From: Ceratothoa steindachneri
Taxonomy: Eukaryota; Arthropoda; Malacostraca; Isopoda; Cymothoidae
Direction of reading: 5' to 3'
DNA length: 64,000 nt
Assembly (NCBI GenBank): GCA_963969495.1
Contig: OZ018323.1
Location: 79,804,919-79,868,918, forward strand
Shown: positions 12,749 through 24,506 of the stretch, piece after piece
Numbering within the stretch: the stretch's first letter is position 1
How the letters are laid out: the number at the start of each line of letters is the position of its first letter
Program-made: the position numbers and the translations under genes
Notes under the pieces: generated by a model
Seen by the model: only the letters and a program-made list of their open reading frames with translations
What the model was told of the DNA's origin: nothing
Databases searched by the model: none

Positions 12749-13838
12749 TTAATCGTCGACAGGGTTCCGACTTAACGAGTCAGCCATACAATTGTTGGAC
12801 CCTTTTATATAGTGAATGGAGTACTGGTACTCCATCAAGAGTAAACTCCATCTCAGGAGTCTTGCATTCTTACACTTATTTTTACCTAAGTATGACAACG
12901 GTTTATGGTCGCATTCCATCTTAAACTCGCGCCCTATTAGATAATATTTGAATTTACCTATGGACCATATTATGGCCAAAGCTTCGATTTCGATAGTAGC
13001 GTAGGCTTTTTCTCTACTCAACAGTTTCCTACTGACATAAGCTATGGGATAGGTTGTTTCGTCATCTTCGTATTGAAGCAATACTCCGCCTAACCCGTCC
13101 TGACTAGCGTCCGTGCGAAGGCCGGAGATCTTGTTGGGATTTGGTAAGCGAAGAATGGGCGCAGTTACGAGTTTTTCTTTTAGAACCTCCAACTGAGTTA
13201 TTGCATGGGGGTTCCACGTGACAGGGTCTGACGCTGTCTTTTTTAACAAATCATTCAGTGGGGCCGCAATGGAAGCGAAGTGTGGTACAAAACGCCTATA
13301 GAACGAGGCCGCTCCCATAAACGATCGGAGTTGTTTCTTTGTTTTCGGCCGGGGCATCTTGACTATGGCGTCCACTTTTTCTTGCGGGGTAGTCAAGTGT
13401 TTTTGTCCTATTTTGAATCCCAGGTAGTCAATGGATTCGTAGGCAAAATAACACTTAGTCGGCCCGGCGGTTAGACCTTGCTCCTTCAATTTCTCCAGCA
13501 ATGAGCGTAAGGCGTGTAAGTGTGACTTCCATGTACGGGTAGCTACGTACACGTTGTCGAAGTAAAACGACACGTCACTTAGTGCAGCGATAATTCGCCG
13601 CATCATCCTATTATAATTGCTACCGGCTGTAAGTAGTCTGAAGGGTAGCCTGGTAAACTGTAACAGACCTCTCTCGGTCGCAAAAGCCGTCAGTTTTTTT
13701 GGACTCCTTAGCGAGAGGTATTTGATAGTACGCTTTACACAAATCCAATTCGGTGATGAATTTAGCGTCTTCAAATAAATGGAGATTTTGATCTATTAGT
13801 GGGATGGGCTCGGCGTCGAAAACGGTCACTGAATTCAA
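12749..13838 (-). pseudogene. Gypsy-2 reverse transcriptase and RNase H (N-terminally truncated, one frameshift)
   Basis: The minus-strand protein begins inside the RT with NSVTVFDAEPIPLIDQNLH and FITELDLCKAYYQIPL (motif A), so the fingers region is missing. After a +1 shift in an A7 run (plus-strand T7, 13694-13700) it continues LTAFATERGLLQFTRLPF, then SFYFDNVYVATRTW at the YxDD position, where the second Asp is Asn (codon at 13553-13555), and KCYFAYESIDYLGFKIG. RNase H follows with LRTDASQDGLGGVLLQ, IEIEALAIIWSI, ECDHKPLSYL and CMADSLSRNP, so its D-E-D-D residues look intact. Only about 280 bp separate its end from the LTR, so nothing else follows RNase H. Confidence 0.88.
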
Positions 13839-14437
13839 TTTCCAATTTTAGTAAATTCCGGAGCTAAGCCAGAGTAGTATTCTAGGCGCTCGCGCATATC
13901 CATCACGTAGGCGTAAGACGATTTGATTTCTTGGTCGAGCTTCGCGTTGGAAAATAATTCCTTAAGAATACTCATAGGACCTCGCACATTTCTCCCGTAT
14001 AATAGCTCAAAGGGCGAGAATCCCAACGTCCGATGAGGTATTTCTCGGCAGGCGAAAAGGGCTGCAGGCAGGTATCTGTGCCACTGTGTAGGGTTGTTTT
14101 GACACAACTTCTTCAATATATTTTTGAGAGTCCCCTTTAATTTCTCGCAGATTCCGTTAGCGGATGGATGAAATGGACTCGTAAAAATTGGCTTGACTAA
14201 CAGTAGTTTATTAAAATACTCCATCAATTCTGAGGTGAATTGGCGCCCTCTATCCGATAGAATTTCTTTAGGCAGGCCTACTCGTGCAAAAATTGAAATT
14301 AATGCTTTCGCGCAGGAAATAGTGTCAATCTTCCGTAGGGCCACGGCATCTGGGAACCGGGTGGCACGATCCACTAGGGTGAGGATGTAGGAGTGTCCTC
14401 CACTTGAAGGGGGGGTGTATTGGTCCCACCAAATCAA
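13835..14437 (-). pseudogene. Gypsy-2 integrase catalytic core
   Basis: The translation has the rve core: YILTLVDRATRFPDAVALRK, then KEILSDRGRQFTSELMEYF (second catalytic Asp in SDRG), then FHPSANGICEKLKGTLK (catalytic Glu in CEK). The first Asp lies in the preceding frame (VAIDLVGPI). The two frames meet at a C7 run (plus-strand G7, 14409-14415) where one base too many shifts the frame. The frame stops at 13835 after GLAPEFTKIGN, short of the usual integrase C-terminal domain, and the next frame starts inside RT, so a deletion joins the two here. Confidence 0.88.
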
Positions 14438-16463
14438 TAGCCACTCGAAAGAATGGTTTGGTTATAACGGGCACCTTTTGTAAGGGAGCGGGAGGTACCC
14501 GTCCTCTGGAGGGATCCTTCTGACACACGTCGCATGATCGGCAATAGGCCACAATTTCCCTGGCGGACTGGCGCCAATAAAAGTGTTGGAATATCTGCTG
14601 CGCCGTTTTGTTGTGCCCAAAGTGTCCGGCTAATATTCCATCATGCGCGGTATTCAAAATTCTTTGCGTGTATTCTTGAGGTACACACAGTGCTTTCTTG
14701 TTCTCCTTATCCTCCTCGCTGATAGTACGGTAGAGAAGTGAGTCTTCTACGATATACTGGATAGGCTTCTTTCCTTTCACTTGGAGAATTTCACCTTTAA
14801 TAGCTTTCTCCCGTAGAGGTTTAAGAGTGGGGCATTCCTTCTGAGCACTGGCGAAGGAAGTCAATTTGAACCCATTGTTTTCGAGGGTAATCCTCGGGGT
14901 CAACTTAGCAGGTTGCTCTTTCCTCTGGGCTTCTTGTGCCGGGGTGACTACTTGTTGGGCCACTTCTTGCTGGGGAATTAGGGGGTTTTGTCCGATTAGT
15001 AACGCGCAGAACTTAATCGGGGCTACTACCACGTCCGTCCAACCGGTTAAATATCTGCATTGTATATGACATCTCACGACGGGGAATCGATTGTCGCGTC
15101 CTAAAAAGTCGTGAACGATTGCGAATTTCTTATGGTTAGGGTTTACTGGGGGCAGCAACTTGTCGGATACCACTATGCACGTACATCCGGTGTCTCTGAC
15201 TAAAGTGGATACTCGGCACCCATTAACAGTGCCCTCTTCAAATTGTAGGCCGCCTGGCGAACTTTTGTTGAATAGAAAGTTTACCTGTTGCTGGGGCCCT
15301 TCGGATGTTGGCGCGGGGACGTAAGACAAATCAGCTTGTCCTGCTGGGATCGCGGCAGTCAGGTTTTGCACCTGTTGTCTCGAGGTCTCCCTCAGTTGGG
15401 AGTTCTGTGGGCACTGGAAACTCAGGTGACCTATTATCCCGCAGGTATAACAAGTGACGGGCTTCCTGGGATACGTGCCGGTATTAGGGTATGATCCTTG
15501 TGGAATCCTAACTTCTTTTTTATTTTTTTCTCCTCCAAAATTTGGCTTATAAGTTCCTTTTGCTACTGAGAACTTGAAGGGCTTCTTCTGCAAATGCCTG
15601 GGTGGAGGCCCATTTTTCTTTGGGGAGGAAGCCTTCTCTTTCTTGTACTCCCTCGGATATAACCGATGATTTAACGCGTGGAGGTCAGCCTCGTCCAGAC
15701 ACTCGTTGAAGGTAGAAGCTTTTCGGTCCTTAACGAATGCACGGATTTCCTGGGGTAGTGTACTTAGTAACTGATCTCTAAGCATGAAGTCTACGACCGC
15801 AGGGACTTCGTTCTCTACCCCTTCTGACTCCATCCAAAACTGTAGGCTTCGACGAAGCTCAAAGCCAAAATGTTTGTATGTTTGTCCAGGTCTTATACGA
15901 GACTGCCTGAACTTCATCCTATATTCTTCCGGGTTAAGGTTTTTTGCTGAGAGAAGTTCGGCTTTGAGAGAAGAATAGTCCACAGTCGCTTCTGAGGGTA
16001 AAGATACGAATATCTCTCTTATCTTACGATTGAGTAGCGGTAACAGTCTGGGGACCCCATCTTCTTCTAGGTCCCAATTATTGACTTCAAATATTTTCTC
16101 AACATGGGAGAGATATGAGCATAAATCTTCTTCGTCCTTGTACTCCGGGAGTTTCATGCTGGCCGCTGGTGACACTCCTGTTCTGGATGACACTGACTGC
16201 AACGCTAACTGGTCTTTACTAAGAGCTCTTTCGTGGGCCCTTATCTTCTCTCTTTCATCAGCTTCCATTTTCGTCTTTTCTCTTCTTTCATCAGCTTCCA
16301 TTTTCGTCTTTTTTGCTTCCATTTTCATCTTTTATCTTCTTTCTTCTCTTTCGTTTCTCTCTTTCTCCTGAATAAACGAACTCAGATCGGTTAATTCCAG
16401 TCCGAGGCTCTGACCTTGCTTCCGATAAAGGTCAAACAATGCCATCGCGCTTATGTCAGTCAT
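14325..16463 (-). CDS. Gypsy-2 Gag-protease-integrase N-terminus polyprotein (one internal stop)
   Basis: The likely start is the ATG at 16463 (MTDISAMALFDLYRKQ). The frame meets TAA at 16334-16332 and then stays open from the ATG at 16328 to 14325 (667 codons). It contains a charged coiled-coil-like KMEADERREK repeat region, a gag core (MKLPEYKDEEDLCSYLSHVE onward), a zinc knuckle CYTCGIIGHLSFQC (C-X2-C-X4-H-X4-C), a retropepsin motif LVRDTGCTCIVVS, and then, with no RT between, the integrase zinc-binding region (AHDGILAGHFGHNKTAQQIF, later CRSCDVCQ) and VAIDLVGPI. After 14415 this frame is out of register and the integrase continues in the adjacent frame. PR directly followed by integrase is the key structural evidence for the unusual pol order. 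Confidence 0.88.
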
Positions 16464-16688
16464 CAACCTTGTTTTTAATCAAGCCTGACCTACTCCACCA
16501 CCGAAACTTACCACTTGGCCTAACAATTACCTTTAGATTGTATCCACCTCTAACTTTAAAATTTTCCACTCGTCAAATATTCTATTATTCTTGGTGTTCC
16601 TTTTATGTGTTAGCTCTTCCTTAAATAGACACTGCTGGGTTCTTTCTACTAATATAAAACCTATAGATCTGACACAACTTTTATAATA

Positions 16689-18223
16689 TGTCGTAGAATG
16701 ACCCTTGGTTTTGATCACTATACTCTTTGACACCCTTTTAGTATCGGTATGCTTTAAGGCGCGTGAGTTACTTCTATGATGAAGTAGGCTTTGTTCTAAG
16801 AGTGCTATTCAGTGGTTTTGTTCTTAAGGAAGAGCTATTTTTAAACACATAAGGATAAGAGGAAACACCAGAATCTACCAAAATAAACATGTATTTTAAA
16901 CGAAACACTTAACTATTACAAATCAACAGTGAACACATTTCTTTCTTTGGCATAAAAGATCTTTCAATGACAAAAGGTAAACAAATAGGCTTCCCGTAAA
17001 CATACAAATTGCCGATTAGTATTTTTTTTATCGCGACTCTATTTGATTAGCGTTAAACATTAAATTAACGTACTCTCGTCTACAAACACATATGACCTAG
17101 GTTCACGAACAATGGTTTCTACTCTCCTTTAAAACTTGGGATGTACTAAACTTCTACTATCGCAATAGAGATATAAATGTTATTTTTACCTTACAGGTAG
17201 GTATTCAGGGATTGCCGGATGTCGCTGGAGGACTTATCTCTCGCTTTGCAGTGTTGTGGCCGCTGGTTGACTTTTAGTGGAGGGATTGCTTGTCGCCTGT
17301 GACGGGGGCTGATTCTTCAACGTAATTAAAGAACGGGAGCTCGTTGGGGCTGGGTTCTTCTTCTCTCACTCTTACGGAGCTTGAGATGTGATAGTCGCTC
17401 GAGTGTGAGCGGCTTTGCTTTTCTTCAGTCGGACTTCTTTGCAGACTGAAAAGGCTTCTTCGGTATGGCACCGATATAAAGCTTGACTATTTAGGTTAAT
17501 ACGGCCCTGAAAGGGGGGATCGATTTTCTCAATCTGATCCTCTCGTTTCTCACTGAAATAGTCTTGTATGGCTGAAGGATCGATCTTCACGAACTAACCC
17601 TTCTTCTGGCGTATCGACTTCTAATCTTCTTGTCTTGCTGAAAGATCGATCTTCACGAACTAATCTTTCTTCTGGCGAATCGACTTCTAATAATCTTCTT
17701 GTCTGGCCGATGGATCGATCTTCACGAACTAATCCTCCTCTGGCGTATCGACTTCTGATAATCTCCTTGTCTTTCTTTGCGGGGCTTATTTATAGGCGGA
17801 TTGCCGCCCCATCTAAAGGGGAAAGTGACCAGGCCACATAGGCAAAGGGGGGGGAGCGAATGGTGAGTTAGCATCTGGGGAGAGCGAGAATTCCTGAGGT
17901 GGCACTGGGGTGCCCAAGTCAGCTCGCAAATTAGAGGCTCGTAACTGCACCGCTCCTGGCGTGCCTTCTGACTCGCACCGCTTTTTTTTCCATAACCACG
18001 GGTTTATGGGTCTCGTAGGTAATTGGATCGTTAGAGCGTCGTTTAAGGACCTTAGGTGGTCGCCTTAAAACAGATGTTAGCTCCAACTGCCCACAGCGGC
18101 GGGGAGATCACACATGGTAAGCAGTTTCGCCGGCTACCTTTCCCATGCTTCTCCTCATGAGGGGGGGGGGGCTTTAATGTACCTATACTCCTCAAGGATG
18201 CTCAATGTAGCCATTTCTCCACA
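16689..18223 (-). repeat. Gypsy-2 LTR, right copy (5' LTR)
   Basis: This is the partner of 10936-12467, starting TGTCGTAGAATGACC and ending CTCCACA before the GTCTC duplication. Differences from the left copy are mostly single substitutions plus small length changes in G runs. Confidence 0.93.
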
Positions 18224-18228
18224 GTCTC
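18224..18228. repeat. Target-site duplication GTCTC, right copy
   Basis: Matches 10931-10935. With one copy removed, the non-LTR frame runs EMLDGD then IVPNILKTATV without interruption. Confidence 0.9.
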
Positions 18229-19763
18229 CATCGAGCATTTCCATATTTTTCGTAAAGGCTGAACCAGGGTTGTACTGCACTTTAGAAGGAGGATTACTGG
18301 CACCCCGTCTGGTACGGCGGCAGAGTTTGCTTTCAGTTCTGATGTCCTCCACAAACACCTCAATATCTGAGTTTTTATTGTTGGCTTGAGTCTCCGAAGA
18401 ATGTCTCGGGATAATGCACTACTGTTTTTGCTTGTGGTCAATTGAACGCCCTACTGTACTGTTGCTTCAGGAGTTGACATATTTCTTCTGGCTTAGTTGT
18501 CATTGTCCCATTCTCATTGTATAGAGGTCCCTTTTGTGTTTTGATCCTAGGGAACCTTTTGCAGTAACCGAAGTATTTTGGGTTGTGCTTGATGTTTCCT
18601 ACTGCCATTTTCTCTTCTAATTTCCTTTGAATGGCATGTGATTGTTTTATTTCAGCTTTAATCTCAACAATATTTGCTCTGATTGTGTTTTTTCTTCTTT
18701 CATGAGAGGCTTTAGCCAACTACTGATTGAGTGAAGTTCTCTTTTTCATTAAGACTCTTCTGTCTCGAAGGATGGTGTAGTGTTTGGAGTTATTATTTCT
18801 TCTTTTCTCTGGGATTTATGCGCTGCAAATTTCCAGCAGTTTGCTGTATAGGACCTGCAGCATGATGTTTGGATCATTCAGTCCATCAATCATAACCCGA
18901 TCCCAATTTATTTAATTGATACTGTGGTTGACACTTTTCAAGTCGATCGTTTCACTAAAGAAGTTAAGTAATGCGAAAGGTGGGAATTACGGTGTTGTAG
19001 TTGTTGATTCTTGCGCCACACTTTTCTAGTACTGGTATGTTGTGTTGATGGTCATCAGATTATAGTCCTAAATAATCGTATTCTCCACTCTATAGTCATC
19101 TATTTAATTTTGGTTATTGGTAAAGAAGAGATCGAGAATGTTACCGAGTTGAGTTGGCTCTGTGATTTGTTACGTGAGGAATACTTTATCTGCAAAATCT
19201 AATATGAGTTTGGCTTGTATTTTTCTTCTAGTCCACTTCCCACCATGATAGCTTCAGGCCATTTGATGAATGGGAAGTTAAAGTCCCCACAAAGAATCAT
19301 TTCAAGCATGGGCAATGGGAGATTGTGCAGGAGGTTTTCGAGACTGTCTATGGCGGCCTTGAAATTTAGGAGTGTACATTGTAGTGGGCGGTAGTAATTG
19401 ATTATTACGAAGTTTAGTACCTTCAAATGTACTGCTATTAGCTCCACTTCACTGTTTGAGATAGACAGGAGTTGTTTGGTGTCTGCTGAAAGATCATTTC
19501 TTATGTAGAATATGATACCATGGTTTCTCTCCACTCTGTTAACTATAAAAGATGTGTAGTTATTTATCTTTATCTCGGCATCTTTTGTCTCCTCTTTTAA
19601 GTGAGTTTTAGTTAGGGCAATAATCATAGGGTCCTCTTCAATTGATAATTCATTTAAGATAGGTATTTTGCTTTGATTAGATTTTGGGTAGAGGCCCTGA
19701 ATATTCCTGTGTGATATTTTGCATTTATTGATCTAATCACGCGCTTCTTTGTGAGTTTCTCAG

Positions 19764-19765
<2 letters not shown>
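18224..19765 (-). pseudogene. Non-LTR retrotransposon, 5' half (endonuclease and linker), minus strand
   Basis: Reading from about 19705 leftwards, the minus strand encodes an APE-type endonuclease: NIQGLYPKSNQSKIP, MIIALTKTHLKEE (where the family usually has TET, the catalytic Glu, this copy has Lys), GIIFYIRNDL, VIINYYRP and LCGDFNFP. A linker frame (18438-18719) with KYFGYCKRFPRIKTQKGPL is typical of the segment before RT. RT then resumes across the Gypsy-2 insertion at 10935. The element's own 5' end is cut by the TA array at 19766. Frame breaks between blocks show it is inactive. Confidence 0.75.

Positions 19766-19836
<71 letters not shown>
19766..19836. repeat. (TA)n microsatellite
   Basis: About 70 bp of TA, forming the left border of the Tc1 element. 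Confidence 0.95.

Positions 19837-22353
<2,517 letters not shown>

Positions 22354-22429
<76 letters not shown>
22354..22429. repeat. (TA)n microsatellite
   Basis: About 75 bp of TA between the mariner element and the palindromic tRNA-like repeat. Confidence 0.95.
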
Positions 22430-22430
<1 letters not shown>

Positions 22431-22434
<4 letters not shown>

Positions 22435-22753
22435 CCAACTTCACCGCAGGAAAGAGAAAACGGAATAATTTTTCTTCGGAAATAGTTATTTCTTACTTCG
22501 ACAAAATCCGAGCTGGGGTAGGATTCGAACCGTGCACATTGAGGCAGCGAGCAACCGGCTGCTTTGATCTTAATTAAACGCCCTTTAGCCGAGTGGTCTA
22601 AAGGGCAGTTTAATTGAAATCAAAGCGGTTGCTCGCTGCCTCAATGTGCACGGTTTGAATCCCACCCTAGCTCGGATTTTTTTCGAAGTAAGAAATAACT
22701 ATTTCCGAAGAAAAATTAATCTGTTTTCTCTATTCTGCGGTGAAGTTGGATTT
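22431..22753. repeat. Head-to-head palindrome of a tRNA-derived SINE-like unit
   Basis: 22431-22587 is the inverted complement of 22598-22753 with only scattered mismatches, around an 11-base centre. The plus-strand right copy has an A-box-like TAGCCGAGTGGTCTAAAG near 22587-22604 and a B-box-like GGTTTGAATCCC near 22651. The left copy has the B-box in reverse (GGATTCGAACC). These are pol III promoter elements of Leu/Ser-type tRNA origin. The outer end of each arm lies at (left) or about 26 bp from (right) a (TA)n array. No intact acceptor stem is seen, so this is a tRNA-derived repeat, not a tRNA gene. Confidence 0.8.
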
Positions 22754-22776
22754 ATTTCATCATTCTCTCGCGCTCA

Positions 22777-22779
<3 letters not shown>

Positions 22780-22855
<76 letters not shown>
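22780..22855. repeat. (TA)n microsatellite
   Basis: About 75 bp of TA between the palindromic SINE and the second mariner-like fragment. Confidence 0.95.
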
Positions 22856-22856
<1 letters not shown>

Positions 22857-22858
<2 letters not shown>

Positions 22859-23310
22859 GGTGTTCCGTCTTTGGCAATTTCAACCATGGAAAGATTAATA
22901 ATCGAACAACGTGTTAAAGTTATCGAAGCCTATTACGAAAATGGACGTTCAAACAGAAACGCATTTCGGACACTTCGCGATATTTTTGGTCAACATAATC
23001 GACCAACCAAGAGTGCAATTGGGAAAATTGTTCGTAAATTCAAACAAACGGGGTCGGTGGTAGATATGAAAACGCCATTGCGTGCTCGTCTACGCCGTTC
23101 AGCTGAAAACATTGCTGCAGTGCGCGAGAATGTGGCCGAAGATCCAGACACCTTTATTCGTCCTCGCGCGCAGGAATTGAACCACCCCACAACAAAATTA
23201 CATCGAATTTTGACAAACGATTAGTCTCAACACGCGCCTAATTCAATTGACACAAGAACTGAAGACGGCCGACCATTTGAAGCGTCGCACATTCGTCAAT
23301 TGGGTGCACG
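22857..23310 (+). pseudogene. Mariner-type transposase fragment with DUF4817-like HTH, 3'-truncated
   Basis: The translation from 22886 reads MERLIIEQRVKVIEAYYENG, then IFGQHNRPTKSAIGKIVRKF, the N-terminal helix-turn-helix typical of a mariner-related group in insects and other invertebrates, then DPDTFIRPRAQEL and HRILTND. A stop at 23222 and a frame change precede LTQELKTADHLKRRTFVNWV. The fragment ends abruptly at 23310 where a poly(T) run begins, because a non-LTR element is inserted there; no catalytic domain is present. Its left end GGGTGTTCCGTCTTTGGCAA abuts the TA array. Confidence 0.75.
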
Positions 23311-24210
23311 ATTTTTTTTTTTAATTTTATAGAGCCCATCTGGCAAATGCCCACTTGGGCATAAGTCGCCGAAAAACACGACAGCCTAGAACTAGGCTAC
23401 TTTAAAATAAAAATATGAAAACATAACAATGATATAAATTGGAGAAACTTAACAATCAGGAAGCAATCTCCGGCAGCGGGGGAGGTCCCCCTCACCCCAG
23501 TGCAGGAGAGTGCAACCTACAAACAAAACAATAACAAAAATGGAACCTTAAATAAAGGGGAGAAGCCCGGCCTCCCCCCAAAAGTCAACAAGTCAATGTG
23601 CACGAATCCGTCCCGAGTACAAGGGACAGGCGGTAGTGACCCCGCCCATCCCGGTACCGGGACAGGTATCGTGCGCGAAGATCACCCAGACTGGGACATT
23701 CGACAAGAATGTACCGAACAGTCTGGAGGACGACGCAGTCATTGCAATAGGGCGCAGGCGAGCGCTCCATCAAATAGCGATGCGTCACACGAGTGTGCCC
23801 GATTCGGAGACGACAGAAAGCAACCTGAAGCCACCGCGGCATTGGGGAATAGGTCAATGGGAACAGTCGCGGCGCAATGGAACGCAACTTTAAGTTCCCT
23901 TCGACCGTCTCCCATCTTCTTTGCCAAGCAGTCCGAAGAGCTGCCCGTATTCCTGCCATGTAGTCGGTGTGAGGAAGAGCGAAACGCTGGTCCGGTCGCA
24001 GAGTCCTCGCGGACTCTTTGGCGCCCTCATCGGCGCGCTCATTCCCCGCAATTCCTACATGTCCAGGAACTCAGCAGAAGATAATCTCGACATCTGCCCG
24101 GCTCGCCAAAACCTTGACGTCACGGATATATATATCTGCCACGCGTTTAACTATTCCTGATTTATCCTTTGAATTCCCAATTAATTTTCTATTTCTTTCA
24201 TAGTCTCCGT
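23311..24210 (-). mobile_element. 5'-truncated non-LTR retrotransposon, RNase H and C-terminal end
   Basis: The plus-strand T11 at 23312-23322 is the poly(A) end of a minus-strand LINE. Reading minus, the frame carries an RNase H end (IIFCWVPGHVGIAGNERAD) near 24010-24100 and then, in 23585-23959, LRIGHTRVTHRYLM with CNDCVVLQTVRYILVECP, the Cys-His C-terminal segment of RNase H-bearing LINEs of the I-related groups. The 5' limit is uncertain (coding similarity fades by about 24200). It is inserted in the mariner fragment. Confidence 0.75.
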
Positions 24211-24297
24211 TCGAGCTTGCGAAAGTGTTCCTTAAAAGCTATTCTATTCAGAGAATTTTTGTTCTTTGCGTAGCGTAATGTACTAACGGCATACTTT

Positions 24298-24436
24298 TAA
24301 CTGTGATCAAAGCGGTGCTCGCTGCCTCAGTGTGCCTGGTTCGAATCGCTTTCCCTCACGGATTTTTCGAAAAAAGGTAATAAAAATATTACTGCAAGGA
24401 AAAATTATTCCGTTTTCTCTTTCAATGTGGTTTAAT

Positions 24437-24438
<2 letters not shown>
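24298..24438 (+). repeat. Second copy of the tRNA-derived SINE-like unit (right arm type)
   Basis: GATCAAAGCGGTGCTCGCTG, a B-box-like GGTTCGAATCGC and AAAATTATTCCGTTTTCTCT match the right arm of the palindrome at 22620-22740. The copy lacks the A-box part and runs straight into a (TA)n array. Confidence 0.8.

Positions 24439-24506
<68 letters not shown>
24439..24506. repeat. (TA)n microsatellite
   Basis: About 68 bp of TA directly at the 3' end of the SINE-like copy. Confidence 0.95.

Larger units (their letters stand above)
10936..18223 (-). mobile_element. Gypsy-2: young Gypsy-type LTR retrotransposon with IN upstream of RT (Gmr1-like order)
   Basis: This complete element of about 7.3 kb is bounded by LTRs of about 1.53 kb that start TG and end CA, with a 5-bp GTCTC target duplication. 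The LTRs differ at only about twenty positions by eye, indicating recent insertion. On the minus strand the order is gag with a CCHC knuckle, protease (DTG), integrase H2C2 and core, then RT and RNase H. Ordinary Gypsy elements have RT-RNase H before integrase; this copia-like order is known from Gmr1-like Gypsy elements. The element interrupts the non-LTR ORF, which reads in frame again when it is removed. One stop, two homopolymer frameshifts and a deletion at the IN/RT junction make this copy defective. Confidence 0.9.

Noticed and set aside
13690..13702. Programmed ribosomal frameshift at the A7 run in Gypsy-2 RT
   Set aside because: The shift needed is +1 in the middle of the RT domain and the codon phase does not fit a -1 slippery heptamer; a simple one-base length error fits better.
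22588..22675. tRNA-Leu/Ser gene
   Set aside because: A-box and B-box are present, but no matching acceptor stem or anticodon arm can be drawn, and the unit is part of a longer palindromic repeat.
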